A DNA stretch of 63,613 nucleotides from an uncultured Alphaproteobacteria bacterium. Lineage in GTDB: Bacteria > Pseudomonadota > Alphaproteobacteria > Rickettsiales > CAIJLX01. The notes beneath the pieces were generated by a model. The model was not told the origin of the DNA, ran no database searches, and worked only from the letters and a program-made list of their open reading frames with translations. The DNA is taken from the NCBI GenBank assembly GCA_903821695.1, contig CAIJLX010000020.1, positions 1 to 63,613 on the forward strand, read 5' to 3'. Numbering within the stretch: the stretch's first letter is position 1; every line of letters begins with the position of its first letter. This document shows, piece after piece, positions 34,036 to 43,398 of the stretch. Position numbers and translations under genes: made by a program.

Positions 34036-35770
34036 CGAAGCCAGCGCAGAACCTGGCAGATGGAATACGAACCGCGCTCCCTATCAACGGGAGATCATGG
34101 ACGCATTATGTGATCCACGGGTGGAAACCGTGGTGATTATGTCCTCTGCCCAGATCGGCAAGACTGAAGTTATTAACAATATCATCGGCTACCACGTCCA
34201 TCTCGACCCGTCGCCGATACTGCTCCTCCAGCCTACGCTTGAAATGGCGGAAGCATGGAGCAAAGACCGTTTCGCACCGATGCTGCGTGACACAGATGTG
34301 TTGCGCGGATTGGTGAAAGACCCGCGCACGCGCGATAGCGGCAATACGCTTTTGCACAAACGCTTCCCTGGTGGTCACATCACCATGGCGGGTGCAAATT
34401 CGCCAGCATCACTGGCGAGCCGTCCTATCAGGCTGGTGCTATGCGATGAAGTGGATCGTTATCCTGCCTCGGCGGGTACGGAAGGTGACCCTGTCAGTCT
34501 TGCGAAAAAACGCACGACGACTTTCTGGAATCGTAAGCTGCTGCTTACCTCCACCCCGACAATCAAGGGGGCGAGCCGTATTGAGGCGGCATTCGAGCAA
34601 AGTGATCAACGGCATTTTCATGTGCCATGCTCACAATGCGGCGAATACCAGACGCTGAAATGGGGCCAAGTGAAATGGGACAGCGGAGATAATGGCCACA
34701 AGCCAGAAACCGCCCATTACGTCTGTGAGCATAACGGTTGCATCATCGTTGATAGTGATCGGCACGCAATGCTGAAGGCAGGTCGCTGGGTGGCAGAACA
34801 GCCGCTCACCGATATTGCTGGCTTTCACATTAACGAGCTTTACAGCCCGTGGGTGACGTTTGCCCAGACCGTGACGGACTTTCTGCGGGCAAAAACCCTA
34901 CCAGAAACCCTCAAAACCTGGGTGAACACATCCCTTGGCGAGCCATGGGAAGAAGCAGGCGAAACGATTGAAGCCGATGTCCTGCTGAATCGAAAGGAAA
35001 GCTGGGGATCGGATGCGCCCGAACAGGTGGTGCTTGTCACCGCCGGTGTCGACGTGCAAGGCGACCGATTGGAGATCGAGGTCAAAGGCTGGGGTGTTGG
35101 CGAGGAATGCTGGTCACTGGATTACCGTATTTTTTACGGCGATCCCGCGCAGGATTTAGTGTGGCGTGAGTTGGATGCTTACCTGCTGAAACCTATCCGC
35201 AGCCAAACGGGCGTGTATCTCAATATCGCCTGTGTGTGCGTGGATTCTGGTGGTCACCATACGCAAGCTGTCTATGAGTTTTGCAGTGCGCGTGCGATGC
35301 GGGGTGTGTTTGCCGTCAAAGGTATTAACCAGATGGCAAAGCCGCTGGTGGGCAGACCAAGCAAAAACAATCGGTACAAGCTGAGGCTTTACCCGATTGG
35401 AACGGATACCGCCAAGGAAGTGATTTACAGCCGCTTGCGTATTACCGAGCCAGGGATTGGATACTTCCATTTCCCACTCGAACGCGACCGCGAATATTTC
35501 CTGCAGTTGACGGGTGAAAAGCAAGTCACCCGCTTTACCAAAGGCGTAGCTCGGCGCGAGTGGATTAAAATCCGCAGCCGCAACGAGGTACTTGACTGCA
35601 CGGTGTATGCGCTGGCGGCATTTAAGCTGCTCAATCCTAATTTGGCACAGCTGGCTGAAGGGTTGGAGCTTGCACCGCGCGTCATGCCCGAAACGGACAC
35701 AACAGAAACGACAAATTCAAAACCCCAGGCGCAGTGGATACCGCGCATGGACAACTGGTTATCGAGATAA
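33926..35770 (+). CDS. terminase large subunit (GpA type)
   Basis: This ATP-driven packaging motor and nuclease is of the lambda GpA family. Walker A-like SSAQIGKTE and Walker B LVLCDEVDRYP are present. The CxxC of PCSQCGEY and the nuclease-domain block VTAGVDVQGDRLEIEVKGWG follow, with ICVDSGGH-like residues further on. The 614-residue length is standard. The start could be ATG 33926 or 33992; the second gives less overlap with the small subunit. GpA-type terminases usually cut at cos sites. Confidence 0.92.
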   Translation: MTQTQSAILISKIAKLAAPPPNMKVSQWADSHRQLSSEASAEPGRWNTNRAPYQREIMDALCDPRVETVVIMSSAQIGKTEVINNIIGYHVHLDPSPILLLQPTLEMAEAWSKDRFAPMLRDTDVLRGLVKDPRTRDSGNTLLHKRFPGGHITMAGANSPASLASRPIRLVLCDEVDRYPASAGTEGDPVSLAKKRTTTFWNRKLLLTSTPTIKGASRIEAAFEQSDQRHFHVPCSQCGEYQTLKWGQVKWDSGDNGHKPETAHYVCEHNGCIIVDSDRHAMLKAGRWVAEQPLTDIAGFHINELYSPWVTFAQTVTDFLRAKTLPETLKTWVNTSLGEPWEEAGETIEADVLLNRKESWGSDAPEQVVLVTAGVDVQGDRLEIEVKGWGVGEECWSLDYRIFYGDPAQDLVWRELDAYLLKPIRSQTGVYLNIACVCVDSGGHHTQAVYEFCSARAMRGVFAVKGINQMAKPLVGRPSKNNRYKLRLYPIGTDTAKEVIYSRLRITEPGIGYFHFPLERDREYFLQLTGEKQVTRFTKGVARREWIKIRSRNEVLDCTVYALAAFKLLNPNLAQLAEGLELAPRVMPETDTTETTNSKPQAQWIPRMDNWLSR

Positions 35771-35772
35771 AT

Positions 35773-35976
35773 ATGGCATTCACACAAATACAATTGGACG
35801 CGCTGGAAGCGGCAATCGCCTCTGGCACACTCGAGGTACGCACAGGCGATAAGTCCGTGCGCTACCACTCGCTCGACGAAATGATCAAGCTGCGTGATGT
35901 CATCCGCAATCAACTGAACGCTGACGCGCAGTCAAAGACCAGCCGCGCCAGCTTCGCATCATTTGTGAAGGATTGA
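35773..35976 (+). CDS. gpW-like head-tail joining protein
   Basis: The 67-residue product (FTQIQLDALEAAIASGTLEV, then VRYHSLDEMIKLRDVIRNQL) matches the gpW family, a small protein that completes the head. ATG 35773 lies two bases after the terminase stop and one base is left before the portal start. The order terminase-gpW-portal is that of lambda. Confidence 0.85.
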   Translation: MAFTQIQLDALEAAIASGTLEVRTGDKSVRYHSLDEMIKLRDVIRNQLNADAQSKTSRASFASFVKD

Positions 35977-35977
35977 T

Positions 35978-37498
35978 ATGTGGTTAGATGACATCATAGG
36001 GGTGTTTTCGCCTCAATCTGCCTTCAAGCGTAAGCAAGCCCGTATCGCAATCGACGTGCTTGCGCGTGGCTATGAAGGCGCGAAAACTGGCAGACGGATT
36101 GATGACTGGATCACCAGCGGCACATCCGCCAATGCGGAAATCGGTGGCGCGGGCAATCGCCTGCGCGAGCGATCACGCGATCTGGTGCGGAATAATTGCT
36201 ACGGCAATAAAGCCATTGAGGTGTTCGTTGGTAATGCCATCGGCACAGGTATTACCGCACAGGCAACCACAGATTCGGATCGGCTGAATAAGCAGATCAT
36301 GGATGCATGGCGCGACTGGTGTCAATTTTGTGATGCTGACGGCGACCTCGACTTTGAAGGCATACAGTCACTGGCTGCGCGTGCCATGTTTGAAAGCGGC
36401 GAATGTTTTATTCGCTTTCGGGACATTGGTTTCAGCAAAACCATGCGAGTGCCTATGCAGTTGCAGGTGTTAGAGGCTGATTTCCTCGATACGGCAAAAA
36501 CCACTACGGGCGACAGTGGCAACGTCATTCGCCAAGGCATTGAGTTTGACAGCCAGAACCGCCGTGTTGCTTATTGGATGTGGCCGCAGCACCCAGGCGA
36601 AAGCATTGTTGGTAAAACCAGCTTTCAAAGCGTGCGTGTGCCAGCGGATCAGATTTTACACATCTTCCGCAAGCTGCGTCCTGGTCAATATCGCGGCGTG
36701 ACCGCCTTCGCTCCTTCGATGGTGCGGCTTCGTGATCTCGACGGTTACGACGATGCAGAATTATGGCGCAAAAAGATTGAGGCTTGCTTTGCCGCCTTCG
36801 TTGTTCAAAACAATGGCGCGGACGGCCCGATTGTTGGCAACGTAGCACGCAAAGGTAATGCCGCTGGCGGTGAACCTCAGAAAATTGAGGAGTTCCGCCC
36901 TGGCATGATTGAATATCTCCAGCCTGGTGAGGATGTCCGTTTCGGTAATCCCAGCAGCGACGGGAACTATGAATCCTACGAGCGCGTGCAGCTTCACGCT
37001 ATCGCCGCAGGGCTTGGCATTACTTACGAGCAGCTGACAGGTGACTTGTCACAGGTGAATTACAGCAGCCTCCGCGCAGGATTGCTGGAGTTCCGCCGCA
37101 CTGTGGAAATGATCCGCTGGCAGGTGCTGATCCCTAAATTATGCGCTCCCATATGGCGGCGGTTCATTGACCGTGCGTTGGTGGCAGGGGTGATCAGCAA
37201 GGCTGACTATGCCGTTAGCTGGACACCGCCGAAATTCGAGATGATCGATCCGCTCAAAGACGCGCAGGCCGACACTTTGATGATCCGCAACGGAACATTG
37301 ACGCAGAAAGAAGCCATCGCACGTCAGGGCTTTGACCCAGACAAGCAGCTTCAAGAGATCGCCGCAACCAACAAGCAACTCGATGATCTGGGCGTGATCC
37401 TTGATTCCGACCCACGCAACACAGCCAAGAGCGGGATGGTGCAAACAGAAAACTCAGGAGTACAAACCAATGACAGCAGCAAAAATTCCAAAGATTGA
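35978..37498 (+). CDS. phage portal protein (lambda family)
   Basis: The 506-residue protein forms the dodecameric ring at the capsid vertex through which DNA enters. Recognisable blocks are the N-terminal LRERSRDLVRNNCYGNKAIE, WCQFCDADGDLDF, ILHIFRKLRPGQYRGV and LTGDLSQVNYSSLRAGLLEFRR. The length and motifs fit the lambda gpB family. Its 3' end overlaps the capsid fusion gene by 29 bases. Confidence 0.93.
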   Translation: MWLDDIIGVFSPQSAFKRKQARIAIDVLARGYEGAKTGRRIDDWITSGTSANAEIGGAGNRLRERSRDLVRNNCYGNKAIEVFVGNAIGTGITAQATTDSDRLNKQIMDAWRDWCQFCDADGDLDFEGIQSLAARAMFESGECFIRFRDIGFSKTMRVPMQLQVLEADFLDTAKTTTGDSGNVIRQGIEFDSQNRRVAYWMWPQHPGESIVGKTSFQSVRVPADQILHIFRKLRPGQYRGVTAFAPSMVRLRDLDGYDDAELWRKKIEACFAAFVVQNNGADGPIVGNVARKGNAAGGEPQKIEEFRPGMIEYLQPGEDVRFGNPSSDGNYESYERVQLHAIAAGLGITYEQLTGDLSQVNYSSLRAGLLEFRRTVEMIRWQVLIPKLCAPIWRRFIDRALVAGVISKADYAVSWTPPKFEMIDPLKDAQADTLMIRNGTLTQKEAIARQGFDPDKQLQEIAATNKQLDDLGVILDSDPRNTAKSGMVQTENSGVQTNDSSKNSKD

Positions 37499-39494
37499 GC
37501 GTAAAGACCTGCCGCTACAAACACGGTTGGCAAGTTTTGAAGAACAACAGGCGGAAACGGAGGATCGCGTATTCAATGTGATCTTCACGACTGGTGCAAT
37601 CGTTCGCCGCTACAATTTTATGGCAGATGAATCCTACGACGAAGAACTGGTGGTGAGTCCCACCGCTCTACGGCTCGGAAGATTGAACTCAGGAGCCGCC
37701 CCCGTCCTTGATACCCATTCTGATTTTACCCTTGAGAATATCAAGGGTGTGGTGATGGGCGGCAGCGCACGCATTGAAAACGGACTTGGCTATGCCAGCC
37801 TAAAAATCGACGGCGGCGTGGAGAATGAGTCCGTCATTCGAAAAATTCGGGATGGCATCATCCGGAATGTCAGCGTTGGCTATCGTGTCCACCGGTACGA
37901 GGTCATACGCAGTGAAGGCACAGTGCCGCTTTACCGTGCCGTCGACTGGGAGCCTTACGAAATATCACTTGTTCCCATCGGGGCGGATGCTGGTGCTGGC
38001 ATTCGTTCCAACCCTCACACATTTCCGTGTGAGATTATCAATCCTCAACCTTCTAAGGAGTTAAGACTTATGACCGACATCGACAACAAGCCGCAGGAGC
38101 AGGATACTCCTGCAACCCCGCAAACGGAAACCCCTCCCGCTGCGAATCCTCCAGCAACAGACCCGCAACCTGCAGCACCAGCTTCTACAGAAGAAGCGCG
38201 TGCCGAAGGTGCTCGCCTTGAACGCCAGCGTGCAGCGGAGATCACCAAGATCACCCGCTCTGCCATGCTGCCTGACACATTTGCCCAGAAATTGGTAAGT
38301 GACGGCACTGCCATTCCTCAAGCCCGTAAATTGGTGCTGGATGAATTGGCACGCAAAAGTGGCGAAAACGGAGAAATCCGCCCGCAGATTTCCATCGTGC
38401 GTGACGAGATGGACTCAGCGCGTGCCATGGTGGAAAATGCATTGCTTCACCGCCATGATCCAAAAACCTACAAGCTGGATGACGGCGCACGCGAATACCG
38501 TGGCATGACATTGATGGAAATGGGGCGTGACTTGCTGGAACGCAGGGGCATTCGTTCTCGCGGTCTTTCCAAGTCGGAAGTGGCAGGTGCAATGCTGGGA
38601 CTGGAAATGCGCGGTGGCTTTCACTCCACCAGTGATTTCCCTTTGATTCTGGCAAACGTAGCAAACAAAACGCTGCGTGCCGCCTATGAGGCTGCTCCCC
38701 AGACTTTCAAAGGGTTTTCACGCCAGACCACGAACCCAGATTTCAAAACCATCGCCCGCACACAGTTGGGTGATGCACCTTCGCTCGAGAAGGTAAATGA
38801 ATCTGGCGAGTTCAAACGTGGGACTGTCAGCGAGGCTCGTGAACAATACGCGCTTGCCACTTACGGCAAGGTCGTGGCTGTTACGCGCCAAACCATCATC
38901 AATGATGATCTGGGTGCATTCACCCGTTTGCCAGAGATGTTCGGCCGCGCTGCTGCCGACCTCGAAAGCGATACGGTGTGGGGCATTATTACCAGTAACC
39001 CGAACATGGGTGATGGTGTGGCACTGTTCCATGCCACCCATGGCAACCTTGCTGGTGCTGGCGCAGTCATCAGCGTGGCAACACTTGGCGATGCGCGTGC
39101 GGGTATGCGTAAACAGAAAGGCTTGAATGGACGCTTTATCAACGTCATGGCCAAGTATCTGATAGTGCCTGCTGCCATTGAAACGGTGGCCGAGCAATTC
39201 GTGACCCAGACCAACATCGTCTACACCAAGAACACCGATTATAATCCGTTTGCCAACAAGCTACAGGTTATTGCGGAGCCTCGTCTTGATGCTGCCTCGG
39301 CGATTTCCTGGTATCTCGCCGCTGATCCTGCCCAGATCGATACCATTGAGTATGCGTATCTCGAAGGACAGCAAGGCGTTTACCTTGAGAGTCGTGTTGG
39401 TTTCGATGTGGATGGTGTGGAACTGAAAGCCCGCCTCGACTTCGCTGCCAAGGCTATTGATCATCGCGGTTTCTGGAAAAACCCAGGCGCATAA
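37470..39494 (+). CDS. prohead protease / major capsid protein fusion
   Basis: The 674-residue protein combines an N-terminal HK97-type prohead serine protease with a C-terminal major capsid protein. The protease part has H83 in DTHSDF and S135 in RNVSVGY. A Pro/Thr/Ala-rich linker spans about residues 195-250, then a scaffold-like helical part (245-350), then the Mu gpT-like coat domain (about 360-674). Separate protease and capsid genes are absent, so one polypeptide provides both. AGGAG precedes ATG 37470, which lies in the portal gene. Confidence 0.9.
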   Translation: MTAAKIPKIERKDLPLQTRLASFEEQQAETEDRVFNVIFTTGAIVRRYNFMADESYDEELVVSPTALRLGRLNSGAAPVLDTHSDFTLENIKGVVMGGSARIENGLGYASLKIDGGVENESVIRKIRDGIIRNVSVGYRVHRYEVIRSEGTVPLYRAVDWEPYEISLVPIGADAGAGIRSNPHTFPCEIINPQPSKELRLMTDIDNKPQEQDTPATPQTETPPAANPPATDPQPAAPASTEEARAEGARLERQRAAEITKITRSAMLPDTFAQKLVSDGTAIPQARKLVLDELARKSGENGEIRPQISIVRDEMDSARAMVENALLHRHDPKTYKLDDGAREYRGMTLMEMGRDLLERRGIRSRGLSKSEVAGAMLGLEMRGGFHSTSDFPLILANVANKTLRAAYEAAPQTFKGFSRQTTNPDFKTIARTQLGDAPSLEKVNESGEFKRGTVSEAREQYALATYGKVVAVTRQTIINDDLGAFTRLPEMFGRAAADLESDTVWGIITSNPNMGDGVALFHATHGNLAGAGAVISVATLGDARAGMRKQKGLNGRFINVMAKYLIVPAAIETVAEQFVTQTNIVYTKNTDYNPFANKLQVIAEPRLDAASAISWYLAADPAQIDTIEYAYLEGQQGVYLESRVGFDVDGVELKARLDFAAKAIDHRGFWKNPGA

Positions 39495-39520
39495 TCTCTG
39501 GTCACTACGTTTAACCCCAT

Positions 39521-39542
39521 GCGGCTTCAAGCCGCTTTTTTT
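39521..39542 (+). terminator. rho-independent terminator after capsid gene
   Basis: GCGGCTT-C-AAGCCGC forms a 6-7 bp stem (39521-39535) followed by seven Ts. It would attenuate transcription between the capsid fusion and the decoration-protein gene. Confidence 0.75.
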
Positions 39543-39565
39543 GTATCTAAAATAGGAGAATACCA

Positions 39566-39901
39566 ATGAAAAACTTCATTATGGAAGGCAAGACTCTCAC
39601 CCTGACTGCCCCGTATGCCCTGACTTCTGGTCAAGGCTTGCTGGTCGGTTCAATTTTCGGTGTGGCATCGGGTGATGCTGCAATCAGCACCGAAGTAGAA
39701 GCAATCACTGACGGTGTGTTCACGCTTACCAAAGCAACGGGTGCGGCATGGACAGTCGGTGCGCTGATCTACTGGGATAACGCCGCGCGTAACTGCACCA
39801 CCACGGTTGCCACCAACAAACTGATCGGCGTGGCGCAAGCTGCTGCTCTTTCTGGTGACACGGTGGGCAATGTGCGCCTTAACTCAGCGTTCATCAGCTA
39901 A
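39566..39901 (+). CDS. capsid decoration protein (DUF2190)
   Basis: The 111-residue beta-rich protein (GKTLTLTAPYALTSGQGLLVGSIFG, WDNAARNCTT, LIGVAQAAALSGD) matches DUF2190, which coats or stabilises the head in many phages. AGGAG precedes its start. It follows the terminator at 39521 and shares its last base with the next start codon. Confidence 0.9.
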   Translation: MKNFIMEGKTLTLTAPYALTSGQGLLVGSIFGVASGDAAISTEVEAITDGVFTLTKATGAAWTVGALIYWDNAARNCTTTVATNKLIGVAQAAALSGDTVGNVRLNSAFIS

Positions 39902-40212
39902 TGAGTGTTTTTAACACAGCGATACAGGCATTGTTCAATGATCGAAACCTTGCGGTTGATGCCACTTTTATTCCGCAGGTAGGCGTATCGAAGCCAGTGC
40001 GTGTGATTACCCGTGCGCCTGACGTGTATCAAAATGTCGGACAGTCGGTGATTGAAACCCCGAGCCTGGTGCTTGAGGTGCAGGTCTCTGACTGTCCCAC
40101 AATATGCCAGGGCGACCAGTTTATCATTGATGCAATTGCTTATACCGCGCAGGGCGAACCTCGGCGCGATAGCGAGCGGTTGTTATGGCAGGTAGATTGC
40201 TATGCGTCTTGA
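39901..40212 (+). CDS. head-tail joining protein
   Basis: The 103-residue beta-rich protein (FIPQVGVSKPVRVITRAPD, LVLEVQVSDCPTICQGDQFII) fits the position and composition of FII-like head-tail connectors. It is coupled on both sides (one base of overlap upstream, 11 downstream). Family assignment is by context and length. Confidence 0.65.
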   Translation: MSVFNTAIQALFNDRNLAVDATFIPQVGVSKPVRVITRAPDVYQNVGQSVIETPSLVLEVQVSDCPTICQGDQFIIDAIAYTAQGEPRRDSERLLWQVDCYAS

Positions 40213-40867
40213 AGCAGCGATTAAAGGCGATCTCCATAAATTCATGGAGCAGCAGAAGATTGCGGCGGAAACCGCTGTTACTGCTGGCGTAGCGGAGATC
40301 ACCGACCGCATTAAGAACGATCTGCGAGGGCAAGTCTCGGGTGCTGGGCTTGGCAGTAAGCTGGCGAAAAGCTGGCAAGCCAAGCTCTACCCCAAGGGTA
40401 AGAAATCGATTGATGCTGCTGGCTGGGTGTTTTCCAAAGCACCGAAGCTAATCCGCGCCTTTGATGAAGGCACGCTGATTAAAAGCAAAGACGGTTTCTT
40501 TCTGGCAATCCCCACCGAAGCCGCTCCGAAGCGTGGTGTCGGTGGAAAACGCATCACCCCATCGAATTTTCCTGAACACACATTGGGGCGGCTACGTTTT
40601 GTGTATCGCCCTGGGAAAATATCACTGCTGGTGGTGGACGGGTTGCGTGCAGGCACTGGCAAGCGCGGTGGCTTCCGTAAGGCTTCGGACAGCGCACTAA
40701 AAGCTGGTCGCGGCATTGCCACGGTCGTCATGTTCCTGCTGCTGCCGCAAGTGAAGTTAAAAAAACGTCTTGATTACAAGTCAGTGGTGAATCGGTGGGA
40801 GCCTCAGTTACCGCAGGCAATCATTAATCATTGGCCAGAGGGAAATTCAAATGACCAGCAAACGTGA
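40202..40867 (+). CDS. tail-completion protein (DUF6441-like)
   Basis: The 221-residue basic protein has a helical N-terminus and the segments AAGWVFSKAPKLIRAFDEGT and FPEHTLGRLRFVYRPGK. I recall this as DUF6441 in prophages of this type. In lambda-like order it occupies the place of the neck/tail protein Z. It overlaps both neighbours. Confidence 0.65.
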   Translation: MRLEAAIKGDLHKFMEQQKIAAETAVTAGVAEITDRIKNDLRGQVSGAGLGSKLAKSWQAKLYPKGKKSIDAAGWVFSKAPKLIRAFDEGTLIKSKDGFFLAIPTEAAPKRGVGGKRITPSNFPEHTLGRLRFVYRPGKISLLVVDGLRAGTGKRGGFRKASDSALKAGRGIATVVMFLLLPQVKLKKRLDYKSVVNRWEPQLPQAIINHWPEGNSNDQQT

Positions 40868-41288
40868 ACAGATATTCGACCGCCTCACTACCAAGGTAAA
40901 AACCTTGGAAAGCGCAACCGTCAAGGTTTACCGCAATCTGGATAAGCCTCAGAAGATCACATCGGGTGGCATTATCATCCTGCGCGATGGTGGCGGCGAA
41001 GAACCTGAAGTGCTGCTCTCTCCGCTCACCTATATTTACGAGCATCTGGTGACGGTGGAAATCATGGTACAAAATCCTGATCCCGCGATCAGAGACAGCA
41101 TACTGGATGCGCTGCTCGTCAGTATCGGTGGTGTCATCAATGCCAATCGCACGCTCGACGGACTGGCGGAGTGGATCGAGGCGCGATCACCCGATTTTCA
41201 GGAAGAATCCATTGAGGGAGCAGCCAGCATCCGCACCGCCACGGTGCTGATCATGGTGCGCTTCTTCACGACTGACCCGCTCAATTAA
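40851..41288 (+). CDS. tail terminator-like protein
   Basis: The 145-residue protein (REQIFDRLTTKVKTL, then VTVEIMVQNPD and ASIRTATVLIMVRFFT) has the size, beta pattern and position of gpU-type tail terminators, which stop tail-tube growth and attach to the head. It precedes the tail-tube gene by 23 bases. Confidence 0.65.
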   Translation: MTSKREQIFDRLTTKVKTLESATVKVYRNLDKPQKITSGGIIILRDGGGEEPEVLLSPLTYIYEHLVTVEIMVQNPDPAIRDSILDALLVSIGGVINANRTLDGLAEWIEARSPDFQEESIEGAASIRTATVLIMVRFFTTDPLN

Positions 41289-41311
41289 TCAACCTAACAG
41301 GAGTAATATTT

Positions 41312-42586
41312 ATGGCTCGATCTTATGGCTCGGCAGCAACTCTGCTTGCCTTGAAAGAAGTAACCTATGGGCTTAAGCCCACTGGTAACTGGGAAAAGTT
41401 TGCGTTTGTATCCTCGGATTTAAGCGCAGAACAAAATCTAATTTCATCCGATCTGCTTGGGCAAGGACGCGAACCACGCGCACCTTTCCGCGATGTCATC
41501 AACGATGAAGGCAATCTGGTCATCCCAGTAGAAGGCCGTGATTTTGGCCGCTGGCTACAACTTCTTCTCGGCAATCCTGTATCGGCTGGCGTTGCGGCGA
41601 CGGGTGACATCACCTTTACCGCAAACCCGAGCGCAACCCATACCATCACCATTAACGGCGTGGTGTGGACGTTCGTTGCCAGTGGTGCGACGGGTACGCA
41701 AACCAATATCGGCGCGAACCTTGCCGCCACGCTCACACAGTTGGCAACTGACTTAAATGCCTCAGTAAATGCCAGCATCACGCCTGTAACTTATGCAAAT
41801 GTAGGCGGCACTAAGCTCGGATTCACACATGATACGCTAGGTGCTGCAGGTAACGCATTCACCATCGCATCAGGCAATGCCAACGGGGTGGTAAGCGGTG
41901 CAACGCTCTCAGGCGGTGGTTACACTCATACTTTCATCAGCGGTGCAGCGAGCCTTCCGTCCTTTGCAGCAGAAATCGGCCATGCCAATGTGCCTGCCTA
42001 TTTTGTGCATACGGGCTGCATGCTCAATAGCATGGCGATGAATTTCCAGCGTTCTGGCTCTGCCAATGCCACGCTGAATATCATTGCCCAGGGCGAAACA
42101 CGCTTTGCATCCACGCAAGGCGGCACGCCGACAAGCCGTGTTTACAAGCCATTCAGCCAATTTAATGGCTCGATCAAGCGTAACAACATATCGCTGGCGA
42201 ACATCACGGGAGCGCAGTTTACCTACTCCAACGGCATGCAAGCCGTACCCACCATTCGTAATGATGCGCTGATCGAAGGCGTTGATCCGACCACAATTTC
42301 CGTCAACGGCAGCATTGACGTGCGCTTCGCCGATACCGTGCTGGTGGATGACGCAATTAACAACACCGCGATTGAACTGGAGCTTGCCTACAAGCTGGCT
42401 GGGCTAGAGGGTAATAACTTCTCGCTCACCTGGACATTCCACGAAGTTTATTTGCCGCGACCGCGCATTCCTGTGTCGGGACCAGGCGGCGTGCAAGCCA
42501 GCTTCAACTGGCAAGGCGTGTTCGACGACTCTCTCACAAAATCCGTCACTGTCGTTCTGAAAAACGACATCACCACTTACCCATAA
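41312..42586 (+). CDS. major tail tube protein
   Basis: The 424-residue beta-rich protein begins MARSYGSAATLLALKEVTYG and has FRDVINDEGNLVIPVEGRDFG, typical of siphophage tail-tube proteins. The mid-section (about 95-215) is a Thr/Ala/Gly-rich insertion resembling a surface Ig-like domain, which explains the greater length than the usual 300 residues. GGAG precedes the start. Confidence 0.85.
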   Translation: MARSYGSAATLLALKEVTYGLKPTGNWEKFAFVSSDLSAEQNLISSDLLGQGREPRAPFRDVINDEGNLVIPVEGRDFGRWLQLLLGNPVSAGVAATGDITFTANPSATHTITINGVVWTFVASGATGTQTNIGANLAATLTQLATDLNASVNASITPVTYANVGGTKLGFTHDTLGAAGNAFTIASGNANGVVSGATLSGGGYTHTFISGAASLPSFAAEIGHANVPAYFVHTGCMLNSMAMNFQRSGSANATLNIIAQGETRFASTQGGTPTSRVYKPFSQFNGSIKRNNISLANITGAQFTYSNGMQAVPTIRNDALIEGVDPTTISVNGSIDVRFADTVLVDDAINNTAIELELAYKLAGLEGNNFSLTWTFHEVYLPRPRIPVSGPGGVQASFNWQGVFDDSLTKSVTVVLKNDITTYP

Positions 42587-42595
42587 GGAGAAGTT

Positions 42596-43117
42596 ATGCT
42601 CAGATTAAATCTCAAAAAAGAACCGTACTGGCTCGATTTACCCGCAGGCGTGAAGGTCAAGGTGCGCCCGCTTTCCACCGCCATCATGAGCGCAGCGCAG
42701 TCCTCGGTGATTAAACAGATCACCGACTGGCGGCAGGAGCGTAAATCCCGCCTCGATATTGGCACAGATGTAAGTGACCTGCCTGATGTGGATGACGAAT
42801 TAACCCGCCTCGGGCTTTCGGAATCCATGCTGATAAAAGCCCTTGCCTGTGGCGCAGTCATTGAATGGCAAGGCGTGCTTGCAAGCGTTGGTGATACAGT
42901 TCCGCAAGTGAACCACCAGACCGTCAGTGATCTGATGGACATCTGGTTTGTGGCGCAGGAGTTCTGGAAACAATACACAGCGTCACTTTCGCTATTGGAA
43001 GCCGAGGGAAACGCATCAGGGCTCGCAGCAGCTGGCACTTCGGCGGCGGGTCTGGATATTGCAAAGGATGCCACGACGAAGAACTCCCGTGCAGCAAAGG
43101 TGAAAAAAGCCAGTTAA
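42596..43117 (+). CDS. tail assembly chaperone, upstream product
   Basis: The 173-residue protein (DLPAGVKVKVRPLSTAIM, LADLMDIWF-like helices) is placed between the tube and tape-measure genes, as lambda gpG. It binds the tape measure during tail assembly. Near its end is a run AAAAAA (43103-43108), and the frame one base back stays open from at least 43102 to 43398, suggesting a longer frameshift product. Confidence 0.75.
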   Translation: MLRLNLKKEPYWLDLPAGVKVKVRPLSTAIMSAAQSSVIKQITDWRQERKSRLDIGTDVSDLPDVDDELTRLGLSESMLIKALACGAVIEWQGVLASVGDTVPQVNHQTVSDLMDIWFVAQEFWKQYTASLSLLEAEGNASGLAAAGTSAAGLDIAKDATTKNSRAAKVKKAS

Positions 43118-43398
43118 CGGGCGAACTCTGCCCCTACATCCAGCATGAACCCACCACCCATGAAGGGTTTGAAACGTGGGAAATCATCCTGCGGTGCAGT
43201 GGGCAACTGAAACTTTATCCCAGCGGCAAGATCGCGGGGTTCGACATTCCAACCATTTTAAGCGTGACCCATGTGCTTGGCTACGAGCCGCGAGCACTCT
43301 TGCTTCTGCTCGACTATGCCGAGGCAGGGTTACGAGAGGCAATCCGTAACCATGGCAACAGCAACTCAGAACATTTCGATCAGGATAGCGGTCGTTGA
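43102..43398 (+). CDS. tail assembly chaperone, -1 frame extension (no own start codon)
   Basis: This 98-codon frame has no ATG, yet encodes a plausible protein (ELCPYIQHEPTTHEGFETWE, SGKIAGFDIPTILSVTHVLGYEP). It ends inside the tape-measure gene (stop 43396-43398). It lies one base behind the upstream chaperone frame, as lambda G and GT, so it is probably reached by a -1 slip near GAAAAAAG at 43102-43109. The 0-frame pair AAA AAA can re-pair in the A site; the P site would read GAA, a mismatch, so the exact site is open. Confidence 0.65.
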   Translation, partial: EKSQLTGELCPYIQHEPTTHEGFETWEIILRCSGQLKLYPSGKIAGFDIPTILSVTHVLGYEPRALLLLLDYAEAGLREAIRNHGNSNSEHFDQDSGR

